Origin: Rhodovibrio salinarum DSM 9154
GTDB taxonomy: Bacteria > Pseudomonadota > Alphaproteobacteria > Kiloniellales > Rhodovibrionaceae
Direction of reading: 5' to 3'
Assembly: GCF_000515255.1 (NCBI RefSeq)
Contig: NZ_KI911559.1
Location: 1,277,548 to 1,341,547 of the forward strand
DNA length: 64,000 nucleotides
Shown: positions 15,913 through 26,915 of the stretch, one piece after another
Layout: every line of letters begins with the position of its first letter
Position numbering within the stretch: position 1 is the first letter of the stretch
Position numbers and translations under genes: made by a program
Notes under the pieces: generated by a model
The model's input: the letters and a program-made list of their open reading frames with translations, nothing else
Told to the model about the DNA's origin: nothing
Databases searched by the model: none

Positions 15913-16971
15913 TTAGCTCCTCTCGCCGAACAGGCCTTGCGGGCGGATCAGCAGCGTCAGCACCAGCAGGAAGAAGGCGACGCCGGGCCCGTAGGCCGGG
16001 TTGATCGCCGCGCTGGAGACCTGCTGCGCCACGCCGATGATGACCGCGCCGGCGAGGGCGCCGCGCGGATTGCCGATCGAGCCCATGATCACGGCCGCGA
16101 ACATCGGCAGCAGCAACCAGAAGCCCATCTCCGGGCGCAACTGCGAGGCGAGGCCGTACATCACGCCGCCGGCCGAGGCGAGCGCGCCCGAGAGCATCCA
16201 GGTGTAGGCGATCACCTTTTCGGTGTTGATCCCGCGGACCTGCGCCAGCTCGGGGTTGTTGGCGGTGGCGCGCATCGCCTTGCCCATCTTGGTCTTCTCC
16301 AGGAGCAGGTAGACCAGCGTCACCAGCACGAAGGCGAGCACCAGGATGAAGATCTGGTCCGCCTGCACCCTGAGCCCGAGCGGCAGGTCGAGCGCGGGGT
16401 TCGCCCGACCCTCGTAATAGAACCGGAAGTCCGAGCCCCAGATCAGGTAAATCACCGAGCGCAGGAAGAACGCCATGGCGAGCGAGGCCATGGCGAACAG
16501 CACCAGCGAACTGCCCTGGCGGCGCAGCCGGCGGTACATCACCCGGTCGACGCCGATCGCGACCAGGCCGACCAGCGGCATGGCGATCGCCAGGCCCGCC
16601 ACCAGCTCCCAGCCGAAGGAGAACGGGCCGATCGGCTCGCTCTTCGGCAGGTAGGCGACGGTGGAGAAGGCGATGTAGGCGCCCAATGTGGTCAAGGCGC
16701 CGTGCGAGAAGTTGGGGAACTTCAGCACGCCGTAGACCAGCGTCAGCCCGATGCCGCCCAGGCCGATCACGCCGCCCAGCATGATCCCCCAGACGAACAG
16801 GGACAAAATGCGTGCCGGTTCGGCGTCCTGGGCCAGCCCGCCCAGGATTAGGGCGACGAAGAAGATCGCGATTACCGCCGCCAGCGCGGTGCGCGTTTGC
16901 AGCGCGGCTTTTAGCCGTTCGCCCGGGCGCGGGCCGAGCGTGGCCCGGGCGCCTTCGCTCGCTTGGGTCAT
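15913..16971 (-). CDS. livH: Branched-chain amino acid-type ABC transporter permease LivH
   Basis: 352 aa with eight or more membrane segments. LivH features include GLTLVYGVLKFPNFSHGALT near the start and the cytoplasmic loop KTKMGKAMRATANNPELAQV. It pairs with LivM to form the inner-membrane channel. It starts 7 bp after livF and is separated from livM by 3 bp, so all four genes are almost certainly co-transcribed. An N-terminal extension of about 40 residues precedes the first membrane span. Confidence 0.9.
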   Translation of the reverse strand: MTQASEGARATLGPRPGERLKAALQTRTALAAVIAIFFVALILGGLAQDAEPARILSLFVWGIMLGGVIGLGGIGLTLVYGVLKFPNFSHGALTTLGAYIAFSTVAYLPKSEPIGPFSFGWELVAGLAIAMPLVGLVAIGVDRVMYRRLRRQGSSLVLFAMASLAMAFFLRSVIYLIWGSDFRFYYEGRANPALDLPLGLRVQADQIFILVLAFVLVTLVYLLLEKTKMGKAMRATANNPELAQVRGINTEKVIAYTWMLSGALASAGGVMYGLASQLRPEMGFWLLLPMFAAVIMGSIGNPRGALAGAVIIGVAQQVSSAAINPAYGPGVAFFLLVLTLLIRPQGLFGERS

Positions 16972-16978
16972 CGGGGTT

Positions 16979-17689
16979 CTAGCCTCCCAGGTACAGGCGG
17001 GCGACGTCGGGGTCGTTCAGCAGTTCCTCGCCCGTGCCCTCGACGCGATTCTCGCCGCTCGCCATGACGTAGCCGCGGTGGGCCATCTGCAGCGACTGTT
17101 TGGCGTTCTGCTCGACCATCATCACCGCGATGTTGAACGTCTGATTGATGTGCACGATCCGCTCGAAGATGTGGTCGACCATCTTGGGCGCGAGCCCGGC
17201 GGACGGCTCGTCGAGCAGGATCAGCTTGGGGTCGAGCATCAGCGCACTGCCCATCGCGACCATCTGCCGCTCGCCGCCGGACATCTTCCCGGCCTTCTGA
17301 CGGCGGCGCTCGTAGAGCCGCGGGAACAACTCGAAGATCTGTTCCTTGCGCTGCCCGACCTCGCTGTCGGCGCGCACGAACGCCCCCATGTCCAGGTTCT
17401 CGTCCACCGTCAGTTCGGTGAACACGTTGGCGACCTGCGGCACGTAGCACATGCCCGTTTCGACGATCTGGTACGGCTCGTGGCGCGAGATATCGACACC
17501 GTCGAATTCGATCGTCCCGGACCAGGGATGCAGCAGGCCAAACACCGCCTTCATGACGGTCGATTTGCCGGCCCCGTTGGGCCCGATGATCGAGACGACT
17601 TCGCCTCGCTGGACTTCGATCGAGACATCGGTGAGCACCTGCATGTCGCCGTAGCCGCAGGTGACCCGATCAACCTTCAGCAGCGGCAT
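16979..17689 (-). CDS. livF: ABC transporter ATP-binding protein LivF
   Basis: 236 aa from the ATG giving MPLLKVDRV; a GTG three codons upstream is an alternative. It has Walker A GPNGAGKST, signature MSGGERQMVA, Walker B LILLDEPSAGL and the switch His in MMVEQNAKQ replaced by Gln-Asn as is normal for LivF. One of the two ATPases energising the LivHM permease. It overlaps the end of livG by 20 bp. Confidence 0.92.
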   Translation of the reverse strand: MPLLKVDRVTCGYGDMQVLTDVSIEVQRGEVVSIIGPNGAGKSTVMKAVFGLLHPWSGTIEFDGVDISRHEPYQIVETGMCYVPQVANVFTELTVDENLDMGAFVRADSEVGQRKEQIFELFPRLYERRRQKAGKMSGGERQMVAMGSALMLDPKLILLDEPSAGLAPKMVDHIFERIVHINQTFNIAVMMVEQNAKQSLQMAHRGYVMASGENRVEGTGEELLNDPDVARLYLGG

Positions 17690-18515
17690 ACTGACCACCC
17701 AAATAAGCTTCCAGGACCCGCGGGTCGTTGCGCACCTCTTCCGGGGCTCCTTGCATCAGCTTGGTGCCCTCGCTCATGACGATGACCGGGTCGCAGACGT
17801 TCATCACCAGGTCCATGTCGTGCTCGATCAACAGGAAGGTGATGCCGCGCTCGCGCTGCAGGTACTGGATGTTGTCGGTCAGACGCTGCATCAGCGTCCG
17901 GTTCACGCCGGCGCCCGGCTCGTCCAGCAGCACCAGCTCGGGCTCGGCCATCAGGATGCGACCCAGCTCGAGCAGCTTCTTCTGCCCGCCGGACAGCCGA
18001 CCGGCCAGTTCGCCGCGCAGGTGGGCGAGGTCGATGAACTCCAGCACCTCGTCCGCCTTGGCGCGGATGCGCTCTTCCTCCGCGCGCACGGCGCCGGGCC
18101 GGAACCAGACGTTCCAGAATCGCTCCCCGATCTGATTGCCGGGCACCAGCATGAGGTTTTCCAGTACCGTCATGCTCATGTGTTCGCGCGGGATCTGGAA
18201 GGTCCGGCACAGCTTGTGCTCGAAGATCCGGTGCGAGGGCAGGCCGGTGATGTCGTGACCGCGGAAGGTGACGCGGCCGCTGTCCGGCGTGATTGCGCCG
18301 GTGATCAGGTTGAACAGCGAAGTCTTGCCGGCCCCGTTTGGCCCGATCAGGCCGGTGATCGTGCCGCGTTTGACCTGCAGGCTGGCGTGGTCGACCGCGC
18401 GGAGACCGTCGAAGCTCTTGGTCAGATCCTGTACGTCCAGCAGAACCTCGCCCGCTCCGGTCCCCGCGCCTTGGGCTGACGTGTCAGACACCTTGTGCGC
18501 TCCCTGTTCGAGCAC
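17670..18515 (-). CDS. livG: ABC transporter ATP-binding protein LivG
   Basis: 281 aa. Walker A is GPNGAGKTS, the signature LSGGQKKLLELGR, Walker B LVLLDEPGAGV, and the H-loop LIEHDMDLV. The LivG-specific C-terminus VLEAYLGGQYA is present. The first 20 or so residues are a poorly conserved Gly/Ala/Ser stretch, so an internal GTG start giving VSDTSAQ is possible. It heads the four-gene operon. No LivK-type periplasmic binding protein gene is found within the window. Confidence 0.92.
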   Translation of the reverse strand: MLEQGAHKVSDTSAQGAGTGAGEVLLDVQDLTKSFDGLRAVDHASLQVKRGTITGLIGPNGAGKTSLFNLITGAITPDSGRVTFRGHDITGLPSHRIFEHKLCRTFQIPREHMSMTVLENLMLVPGNQIGERFWNVWFRPGAVRAEEERIRAKADEVLEFIDLAHLRGELAGRLSGGQKKLLELGRILMAEPELVLLDEPGAGVNRTLMQRLTDNIQYLQRERGITFLLIEHDMDLVMNVCDPVIVMSEGTKLMQGAPEEVRNDPRVLEAYLGGQYAAAEG

Positions 18516-18801
18516 GCACGGGCTGGCAGGGGTTTTGTCCAGGAAACGGCCGTTGTCCTGCGGTGAAGCCGCTCCCGCACCCGTGCGTTGCGTCGTTTGC
18601 CTGGTTTTTTTGCCCGTTTTCGATGGGCTTTGGTGCTTGGTCTGGGCGTGGCGCCCGTGGGTGGGATGGCTGTATTTATGCCAGCCGATACCCGGTTAAC
18701 GAAACCGGGGCCGAATTGTTTGGTGCAGCGGGGCGTGCTGGCCGGCTATCCGGGTAAACGCAGCATTGCAGATCGGGCTGATCCAGGGCATCACCTTGCG
18801 T

Positions 18802-19350
18802 ATGACCCAAGCCTATCGCCTCCCCGAGGAGTTCGAGACCACGCGCTACCGCTTGCGCCGGGCTGTGCCAGGCGATGCGCCTGCGATCTTCGCAAGCTAT
18901 GCCACCGACCGTGCGGTGACGCGGTATCTTAGCTGGCGCCCGCATACACAGGTCCGTGAGACGGAGGAATTTCTGGCGGCCGTTGCGGCAGAATGGGAGG
19001 TTGGACAGGGCTTTCCCTTGGTCGTCTTTCCGCGTTCCGAGCCCACGGATCTGATCGGCATGTTTCACCCCCATGTTGATGGGACCACGGTGACTTACGG
19101 CTACGTTCTGGCCGCACGTGCGTGGGGGCATGGATGTGCCAGCGAAGTGATGACCTGGCTGGTCGAGCATGCCCTGATACACCCGGCGATCCACCGGGCG
19201 GAGGCCTTCTGCGATGTCGACAATCGGGCTTCCGCCCGGGTCATGGAAAAGGCGGGGATGGCGCGCGAAGGCTTGCTGCGCCGTCTGTTCCTTCATCCCA
19301 ACGTCTCCCCCGCACCCCGAGATTGTTTCATCTATGCCAAGGTGCGCTAG
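18802..19350 (+). CDS. GNAT-family N-acetyltransferase (RimJ/RimL-like)
   Basis: 182 aa from the ATG giving MTQAYRLPEE; a TTG 12 codons upstream is an alternative. It has the RimJ/RimL pattern: ETTRYRLRRAVPGDAPAIFA at the start, YVLAARAWGHGCASEVMTWL for acetyl-CoA binding, then AFCDVDNRASARVMEKAGM. It acetylates an amino group of a protein or small molecule; the target is unknown. Slightly lower GC and different codon use than its neighbours hint at possible acquisition. Single gene. Confidence 0.88.
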   Translation: MTQAYRLPEEFETTRYRLRRAVPGDAPAIFASYATDRAVTRYLSWRPHTQVRETEEFLAAVAAEWEVGQGFPLVVFPRSEPTDLIGMFHPHVDGTTVTYGYVLAARAWGHGCASEVMTWLVEHALIHPAIHRAEAFCDVDNRASARVMEKAGMAREGLLRRLFLHPNVSPAPRDCFIYAKVR

Positions 19351-19523
19351 GGACGGAGCCGAAATGCTGCCGTTGCTGTGATTATGGCCGTGTTTCCCCG
19401 CTGATGGGCCCTGTGCATAGGACTCAGAATGTCGCCACGTGCCATGCGATGCTTTAGGCTTCTGCACAGCGCCGGGAGCTTTCAGACCTGCCCGGCATCC
19501 ACGGTCCGGGTCGCCCGAGAGGT

Positions 19524-20654
19524 ATGACGCAGGCGTTTCAGTACGATATCGAGCGGCAGGATGCTGGTACCCTGCGCCTTGAGTTGCGCGGACCCTGGCG
19601 GGTCGATGCCGGGTTGCCCGACGCCCGCACGGCCGAGCAGGCTCTGGAAAGCGCGCAGGTGCGCCGGCTGGAGATCGCGGATGCAGGCCTGGAGGCGTGG
19701 GACAGTGCGTTGATCACCTTCCTACTGCGCCTGCACGAGGCCGGGCGCAAGCAGGAGGTGGAAATCGACCTGAGCGGTCTGCCGGACGGCGCCCGGCGGT
19801 TGCTGTCGCTGTCCCAGGCGGTCCCCGCGCACACCGATGGCCCGTCGGCCAAGGCGCGCGAGCCGCTGCTCACCCGGCTCGGCCACGCCGGCGTGCAACA
19901 AGCCAAGGCGGCCGGCGAGACTTTGAATTTCGTTGGCGAAGCGACGCTGTCGTTCATGCGCCTGTTGCGCGGCAAGTCGGCATTCCGACGCAGTGACTTT
20001 TTCCTGCTGATCCAGCAAACCGGCGCGGAAGCGCTGCCGATCGTCTCGATCATCTCGTTGTTGGTCGGGCTGATTCTGGCGTTCGTCGGGGCGGTACAGC
20101 TGCGCTGGTTCGGTGCGGAGATCTATGTTGCCGATCTGGTCGGCATCGCCATGACTCGCGAGATGGCGCCGATCATGACCGGGATCGTCTTGGCCGGTCG
20201 AACCGGCGCGTCGTTCGCGGCCAATATCGGGACGATGCAGGGCAACGAGGAGATCGACGCCCTGTCGACGCTCGGTATCGCGCCGATGGACTTCCTGGTG
20301 CTGCCACGCCTGCTGGCGATGCTGTTGATGATGCCGCTGCTGGTGCTCTACGCCGATTTCGTCGGCATCTTCGGCGGCTGGGTCGTCGGGGTCGGCATGC
20401 TGGACCTGACCAGTGCGGCCTACGTGTCGGAGACGCTGGCGAAGGTGACCGCCGACCACTTCCTGATCGGACTGACCAAGAGCCTGTTCTTTGGCCTGAT
20501 CGTGGCCACGGCCGGTTGCATGCGCGGGCTGCAGGCCGGCCGCAGCGCCGCGGCCGTGGGCAACGCGGCGACCAGTGCCGTGGTCACCGGCATCGTCTAC
20601 ATCATCGTGGTCGATGCCGTGTTCGCCGTGATCTGCAACATCGTGGGGATCTAG
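19524..20654 (+). CDS. mlaE: MlaE-family lipid ABC transporter permease with N-terminal STAS domain
   Basis: 376 aa. Residues 1-100 form a STAS-like domain (WDSALITFLLRLHEAG), which in other systems is a separate MlaB protein; here it is fused. Residues from about 140 on are the MlaE permease, with FFLLIQQTGAEALPIVSI and the conserved GNEEIDALSTLGIAPMDFLV loop. It is the membrane subunit of a phospholipid transport system between inner and outer membranes. First gene of a four-gene operon, with GAGAGG before the ATG. Confidence 0.93.
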   Translation: MTQAFQYDIERQDAGTLRLELRGPWRVDAGLPDARTAEQALESAQVRRLEIADAGLEAWDSALITFLLRLHEAGRKQEVEIDLSGLPDGARRLLSLSQAVPAHTDGPSAKAREPLLTRLGHAGVQQAKAAGETLNFVGEATLSFMRLLRGKSAFRRSDFFLLIQQTGAEALPIVSIISLLVGLILAFVGAVQLRWFGAEIYVADLVGIAMTREMAPIMTGIVLAGRTGASFAANIGTMQGNEEIDALSTLGIAPMDFLVLPRLLAMLLMMPLLVLYADFVGIFGGWVVGVGMLDLTSAAYVSETLAKVTADHFLIGLTKSLFFGLIVATAGCMRGLQAGRSAAAVGNAATSAVVTGIVYIIVVDAVFAVICNIVGI

Positions 20655-20661
20655 TCCGACC

Positions 20662-21501
20662 ATGACGCCCGATGCCGCCCGTCGTCCGGAGGCCGCAGAT
20701 GCCGGCCAGGCCGCCCGCCCATCGGCGTGCATCGGCGTGCGCGACCTGACGATGGCGTTCGGCGGTTTCGTCGTGCAGCGTGATCTGACCTTCGATGTCG
20801 CGCGCGAGGAAATCCTGGTGATCATGGGCGGCAGCGGCTGCGGTAAGTCGACCCTGCTGCGCCACATGATCGGTCTGCTGCCGCCGGCCGAAGGCGATAT
20901 TCTCTACGACGGCGTCAGCTTTTGGGCCGAGGGCGACCCTGCCACTCGGCGTCGGATCAGCCAGCGTTTCGGCGTTCTATTCCAATCGGGGGCCCTGTTT
21001 TCCTCGATGACGCTGGCGGAGAATGTGGCGCTGCCGTTGCAGCAGTATTCCGTGCTCAAGCCCGCGGAGATTTCCGAGATCGTGCGCTTCAAGCTCGCCC
21101 TGGTCGGGCTTGCCGGTTTCGAGGAGTACCTGCCGGCGGAGATCTCGGGGGGCATGCGCAAGCGTGCCGGCCTGGCGCGCGCGATCGCCATGGACCCGGA
21201 TCTGCTGTTCCTGGACGAGCCGTCGGCCGGCCTGGACCCGCCGACCGCGCGCCGGCTGGATGAACTGATCCTGGAATTGCGCGACAGCATGCGCGCGACC
21301 GTGGTGGTGGTGACCCACGAACTGGACAGTATCTTCACGATCGCCGACGACAGCGTTTTTCTGGACGCGGAAAGCCGCACCATGATTGCCCAGGGAGCGC
21401 CACGGGACTTGGTTCACAATGCCGAAAGCGCCAAGGTGCGAAACTTCCTAAGGCGCGGCGAGACGCGTCCCGGCGCCGACGCCACCGACGCGCCCAGCTG
21501 A
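20662..21501 (+). CDS. mlaF: Lipid transport ABC ATP-binding protein MlaF
   Basis: 279 aa. Walker A GGSGCGKST, Q-loop LFQSGALFSSMT, signature ISGGMRKRAGLARA, Walker B LLFLDEPSAGLDP and the switch His in VVVTHELDS. The FQSGALFSSMT and SGGMRKR words are typical of MlaF rather than generic importers. It powers the MlaE permease. The gene starts 8 bp after mlaE, and MlaD follows after 39 bp. Confidence 0.94.
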   Translation: MTPDAARRPEAADAGQAARPSACIGVRDLTMAFGGFVVQRDLTFDVAREEILVIMGGSGCGKSTLLRHMIGLLPPAEGDILYDGVSFWAEGDPATRRRISQRFGVLFQSGALFSSMTLAENVALPLQQYSVLKPAEISEIVRFKLALVGLAGFEEYLPAEISGGMRKRAGLARAIAMDPDLLFLDEPSAGLDPPTARRLDELILELRDSMRATVVVVTHELDSIFTIADDSVFLDAESRTMIAQGAPRDLVHNAESAKVRNFLRRGETRPGADATDAPS

Positions 21502-21540
21502 GGCTGCGGCAGACGAGCACGAAAGAGCAACCCGATCACC

Positions 21541-22581
21541 ATGCGCTACCGGCCCAATCCCAAACTTATCGGTGCCTTTGTTCTGGGCGCGATCTTCCTG
21601 GCTGTGATCGCGGTCGCGGTGCTGGGCGGCAATCGCCTGTTTCAGACCACCCGCACGGCCGTCGCCTATTTCGATCAGTCGGTGGCCGGTCTGTCGACCG
21701 GCGCGCCCGTCACCTTCCGCGGCGTGCGGGTGGGGCAGGTCAGGGATATCAATCTGCGCGTGGAAACCGACGAGCTGAGCGCGCGCATCCCGGTGATCAT
21801 GGAATTCCAGCTCGACCGGATCGAATGGGCCGGGGATGAGGGCTTTACCCAGGCGCAACTGGACCGTCTGATCGAACGTGGGCTGCGCGCCAAGCTGGTC
21901 TCGCAGTCGTTTGTGACCGGTCAGCTGGCGGTCGAGCTTGGCTTCGCGCCGGATACCCCGGTGCGCATGGTGGGGGTGCACGAGGACATTCCGGAAATTC
22001 CGACGGCGCCCGGCAGCTTGCAGCAGCTCAAGAGCTCGCTGGAGAACCTGCCGCTGCGGGATATTCTGAGCCGAACGATGTCGACTGTGGATCGGCTGGA
22101 CCAATTGCTGAGACAACCAGCGGTGCAGAAGTTTGCGCCGGAAGCGTTGGCGACGCTCCAGGAATATCGTGGGTTGGCGCAGGATCTGCGCGGAAAGGTC
22201 GGGCCGCTGGTCGACAAGGTGGGCGATAGCGCCACGAGCGCGAACGAAACGCTGGATCGCGCAAGCACCGCGATCCAGCGAATCGATCGGGAGTTGACCC
22301 AGACGTTGCAGTCGGTACGTCAGGTGACCCAAACGCTCAACCAGCGGGTCGGTCCGCTCGCCGACAAGCTGGGACAGACGAGCGACGCGGCCACCGGCGC
22401 GATGCGGCAGGCGGAGGAGACCATGGCCAGCGCCAACAGCATGATCGAGCCGGGGTCCGCCGCTCAGCGTGACCTGCGCCGGGCGCTGGACGAGTTTGCC
22501 CGGGCGGCGCGTGCGGTCCGCGAACTGGCCGAGCAACTGGAGCGCAACCCCAACGCACTGATCACCGGGAAGGGGCGCTGA
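21541..22581 (+). CDS. mlaD: MCE-family lipid-binding protein MlaD
   Basis: 346 aa. A single membrane anchor (residues 12-28) is followed by an MCE domain (about 38-115) containing GLSTGAPVTFRGVRVGQVRDI, the pore-forming fold that shuttles phospholipids across the periplasm. The C-terminal half is predicted alpha-helical with many Asp/Gln/Leu heptad-like repeats, longer than E. coli MlaD and more like the tubular MCE proteins. Its last base is shared with the start codon of the downstream lipoprotein gene. Confidence 0.92.
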   Translation: MRYRPNPKLIGAFVLGAIFLAVIAVAVLGGNRLFQTTRTAVAYFDQSVAGLSTGAPVTFRGVRVGQVRDINLRVETDELSARIPVIMEFQLDRIEWAGDEGFTQAQLDRLIERGLRAKLVSQSFVTGQLAVELGFAPDTPVRMVGVHEDIPEIPTAPGSLQQLKSSLENLPLRDILSRTMSTVDRLDQLLRQPAVQKFAPEALATLQEYRGLAQDLRGKVGPLVDKVGDSATSANETLDRASTAIQRIDRELTQTLQSVRQVTQTLNQRVGPLADKLGQTSDAATGAMRQAEETMASANSMIEPGSAAQRDLRRALDEFARAARAVRELAEQLERNPNALITGKGR

Positions 22582-23189
22582 TGATGATCAGAGCCGCGCG
22601 GACTCTTGCCTTCGCCCTCGTGACCGGCCTGTCGCTGAGCGCGTGCGGGCTGCCTCAGGAGTCCGCACCAACCTATTACTACGTGCTGGATCCGATCGAT
22701 CCGGCGGCCGAGCGGCAAGCCGGCGGCGCCGTGCGTCTGGCGCTCGATACGGTCGAGATCCCCAGCTATCTGGATCGGCAGTCGCTGGTTACCCGTGGCC
22801 CCAACAATCGGTTGGAGGTGTCCAGCTTCCACCAGTGGGGGGAGCCGCTGAATGCCAATGTGACCCGCGTGCTCGGTGAGAACCTGCGTCTGCTGCTGGA
22901 CCAGACGGACGTCGTTCGGCTGCCGAACCGCAACGGCGGGTTCAACGCCGAACTTCAGGTCGACATCGTCCGCTTTGAACGTGAGGCGGACGGCCCGGTT
23001 ACCCTGGCTGCGCGCTGGATGATTCTGGATGGTCAGCGGCACAAGACGCTTGCTAGTCAACGGGCGGTCGTCATGGAGCCGGTCGAGAGCAGCCGTCCTG
23101 CGGCAACCGTGGCGGCGATGGATCGCGCGCTGGCCACGCTGTCCCGACGAATCGCCGAACATCTGCGCGAGGCCGGCGTCGCCACCTGA
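22581..23189 (+). CDS. ABC-type transport auxiliary lipoprotein (PqiC/YmbA-like)
   Basis: 202 aa. The signal peptide ends in the lipobox LSAC (residues 18-21), predicting an outer-membrane or inner-membrane lipoprotein. The mature part contains PTYYYVLDPID and then VEIPSYLDRQSLVTRGPNNR, matching the PqiC/YmbA (DUF330) family that accompanies MCE transporters. It overlaps mlaD at a TGATG junction, so translation is coupled. It probably docks the MCE system to the outer membrane. Confidence 0.88.
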   Translation: MMIRAARTLAFALVTGLSLSACGLPQESAPTYYYVLDPIDPAAERQAGGAVRLALDTVEIPSYLDRQSLVTRGPNNRLEVSSFHQWGEPLNANVTRVLGENLRLLLDQTDVVRLPNRNGGFNAELQVDIVRFEREADGPVTLAARWMILDGQRHKTLASQRAVVMEPVESSRPAATVAAMDRALATLSRRIAEHLREAGVAT

Positions 23190-23222
23190 TCTGTGACCTT
23201 ACGGCGACAAGGTCTAAAATAA

Positions 23223-23240
23223 GAGATTAAAGTTAATCTC
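23223..23240. promoter_or_regulatory. AT-rich palindrome, possible operator
   Basis: Perfect inverted repeat GAGATTAA-AG-TTAATCTC, about 110 bp upstream of the hypothetical gene at 23351 and 33 bp after the Mla operon. The surrounding stretch is markedly AT-rich. There is no T-run, so an operator is more likely than a terminator. Confidence 0.4.
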
Positions 23241-23350
23241 CAACCTTGTGCTTTTCCTGAATCTTAACCACTGGCATGACATACCTGTGGAGGTAGCGGT
23301 CGCCGACTCGATTCGGCGGCCCCAACGCCCCACAGGCTCATGGGCAGAGG

Positions 23351-24274
23351 ATGCCAGTCGTGGTTGGAGTTTACGGCAATGCGCAAACGGGGGCTGTCGC
23401 CGCGCGGCGGACGGGTCTTGGCTTTCTGGTGGCGCTCACGCTGGCCCTCCTTGCCGTGCCCGCCTCGGCGGATGACCTGTTTGCCGTTGGCAACGAGCGC
23501 CTGAACGTACGGATGCATCCCGATGTGGTCCGCCCGAACGAGATCGGCGTGGACGGAATTTCCGAGGTGGGGCTGGAGAGTATGTTGCGGGCGCGCGCGG
23601 TGACCGCGGGCCCCGATCTGTCGGTGGAGATCGGACACCGCAGTGCCGCCACGCCGGATGACGATGCGTTCGACCTGCAACAGCAGTTGGGTGTGCACGG
23701 TCGTTTGGTCGATGTGATCTCCCTGCCGGCTTACGGGATCGGGGCGGATCTGGGGCTTGGATATAGTGTCGCCGATCCGGCGGCGCTTTCCACGGGGACG
23801 ATGGAAACCACGCTGACGCTGCGCTCATCCCCCTTCGACCGGCTGTCGACGCAAACCGATGTGACCTGGCATGGCCGCCGCCCAGAGGATGACGAACGGT
23901 GGCACTACGGCGGCAGCGGGCGGTTGGGCCTGAACTACGCGTTGCCCGGTTTCGGGACGCTTGGTGCGTTCGAACGCCTCGAAATCGCCGACCTGCGCGG
24001 CCAAGAGTACGCCTACGAGACGGGCGTGAGCCTCGACTTCGGAGCGCATACCTTCAGCCTCAGCCAGCGCCTGGAGTATGTCGACCAGCGCCTCGTGGGG
24101 CCGCCTGCGGCCGCCGCCGAATATGGCTGGCAGGTCGGGTCGATCGATATGGCACTCAGCGCCGACTACACGGCCGCCACCGACAGCGCGCCGGCAGCCG
24201 GCTTTGCCGGCCTCGCGGTCACCTTCGGCCTCGCGGGCCCTGGCCCGAGTGTGCTGTTGGACATGCTGCGGTAG
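23351..24274 (+). CDS. Hypothetical exported protein, beta-strand rich
   Basis: 307 aa, family not recognised. Residues 1-41 look like a signal peptide ending PASADD. The mature part shows repeated amphipathic strands with alternating polar and aliphatic or aromatic residues (for example METTLTLRSSPFDRL, SGRLGLNYALPGFG, HTFSLSQRLEYVDQRL), as in outer-membrane barrels. The very last residues LLDMLR do not end in the usual aromatic. The start is uncertain. It lies directly downstream of the Mla-type operon and might belong to envelope maintenance; this is context only. Confidence 0.6.
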   Translation: MPVVVGVYGNAQTGAVAARRTGLGFLVALTLALLAVPASADDLFAVGNERLNVRMHPDVVRPNEIGVDGISEVGLESMLRARAVTAGPDLSVEIGHRSAATPDDDAFDLQQQLGVHGRLVDVISLPAYGIGADLGLGYSVADPAALSTGTMETTLTLRSSPFDRLSTQTDVTWHGRRPEDDERWHYGGSGRLGLNYALPGFGTLGAFERLEIADLRGQEYAYETGVSLDFGAHTFSLSQRLEYVDQRLVGPPAAAAEYGWQVGSIDMALSADYTAATDSAPAAGFAGLAVTFGLAGPGPSVLLDMLR

Positions 24275-24313
24275 CGGAGGCTTGGGGACCCCGGCGGCGG
24301 CGATCTTCTCAAG

Positions 24314-26656
<2,343 letters not shown>

Positions 26657-26765
26657 GATGCCATCGCTCCTTGCTGGCCGTGTCATAGCTGGTGTGCGGC
26701 ATCCTAGCCGAGCACATCGGCCTGCACGAGGGGGGCTGGGATGTGCATCCTGGATGGCAGGCGTG

Positions 26766-26794
26766 CTTGAACCACCACCGGCCTCCCCCCAAAT
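26766..26794 (+). promoter_or_regulatory. Sigma-32 (RpoH)-like promoter of hsp20
   Basis: CTTGAA (26766-26771), a 15-base spacer, then CCCCAAAT (26787-26794), close to the heat-shock consensus CTTGAA-N13/14-CCCCATNT. It predicts a 5' leader of about 115 bases before hsp20, which contains the thermometer hairpin. Confidence 0.55.
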
Positions 26795-26883
26795 TGAACG
26801 ATGCGCGGACGCCGCTTCGATGGGTCCGCGCGTCGCCGGTTGCCGACCTGGTCGGAGCCGTAGGTGACGGACGCAATAGAGAT

Positions 26884-26906
26884 GCCTTGCTCCCCGGCGA
26901 GGAGGC
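26884..26906 (+). promoter_or_regulatory. ROSE-like RNA thermometer hairpin
   Basis: In the hsp20 leader GCCTT-G-CTC (26884-26892) pairs with GAGGAGGC (26899-26906). A TTGCT motif faces the Shine-Dalgarno AGGA with a single bulged G, the defining arrangement of ROSE elements. The loop is six bases. The start codon follows 9 bp downstream, so at low temperature the ribosome-binding site is hidden. Confidence 0.65.
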
Positions 26907-26915
26907 CAGGACCCG

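Noticed and set aside
14854-16851. 665-codon plus-strand frame opposite livM and livH
   Set aside because: Composition is dominated by Gln/Arg/Asp/His repeats typical of antisense to membrane proteins; the minus-strand genes are clear.
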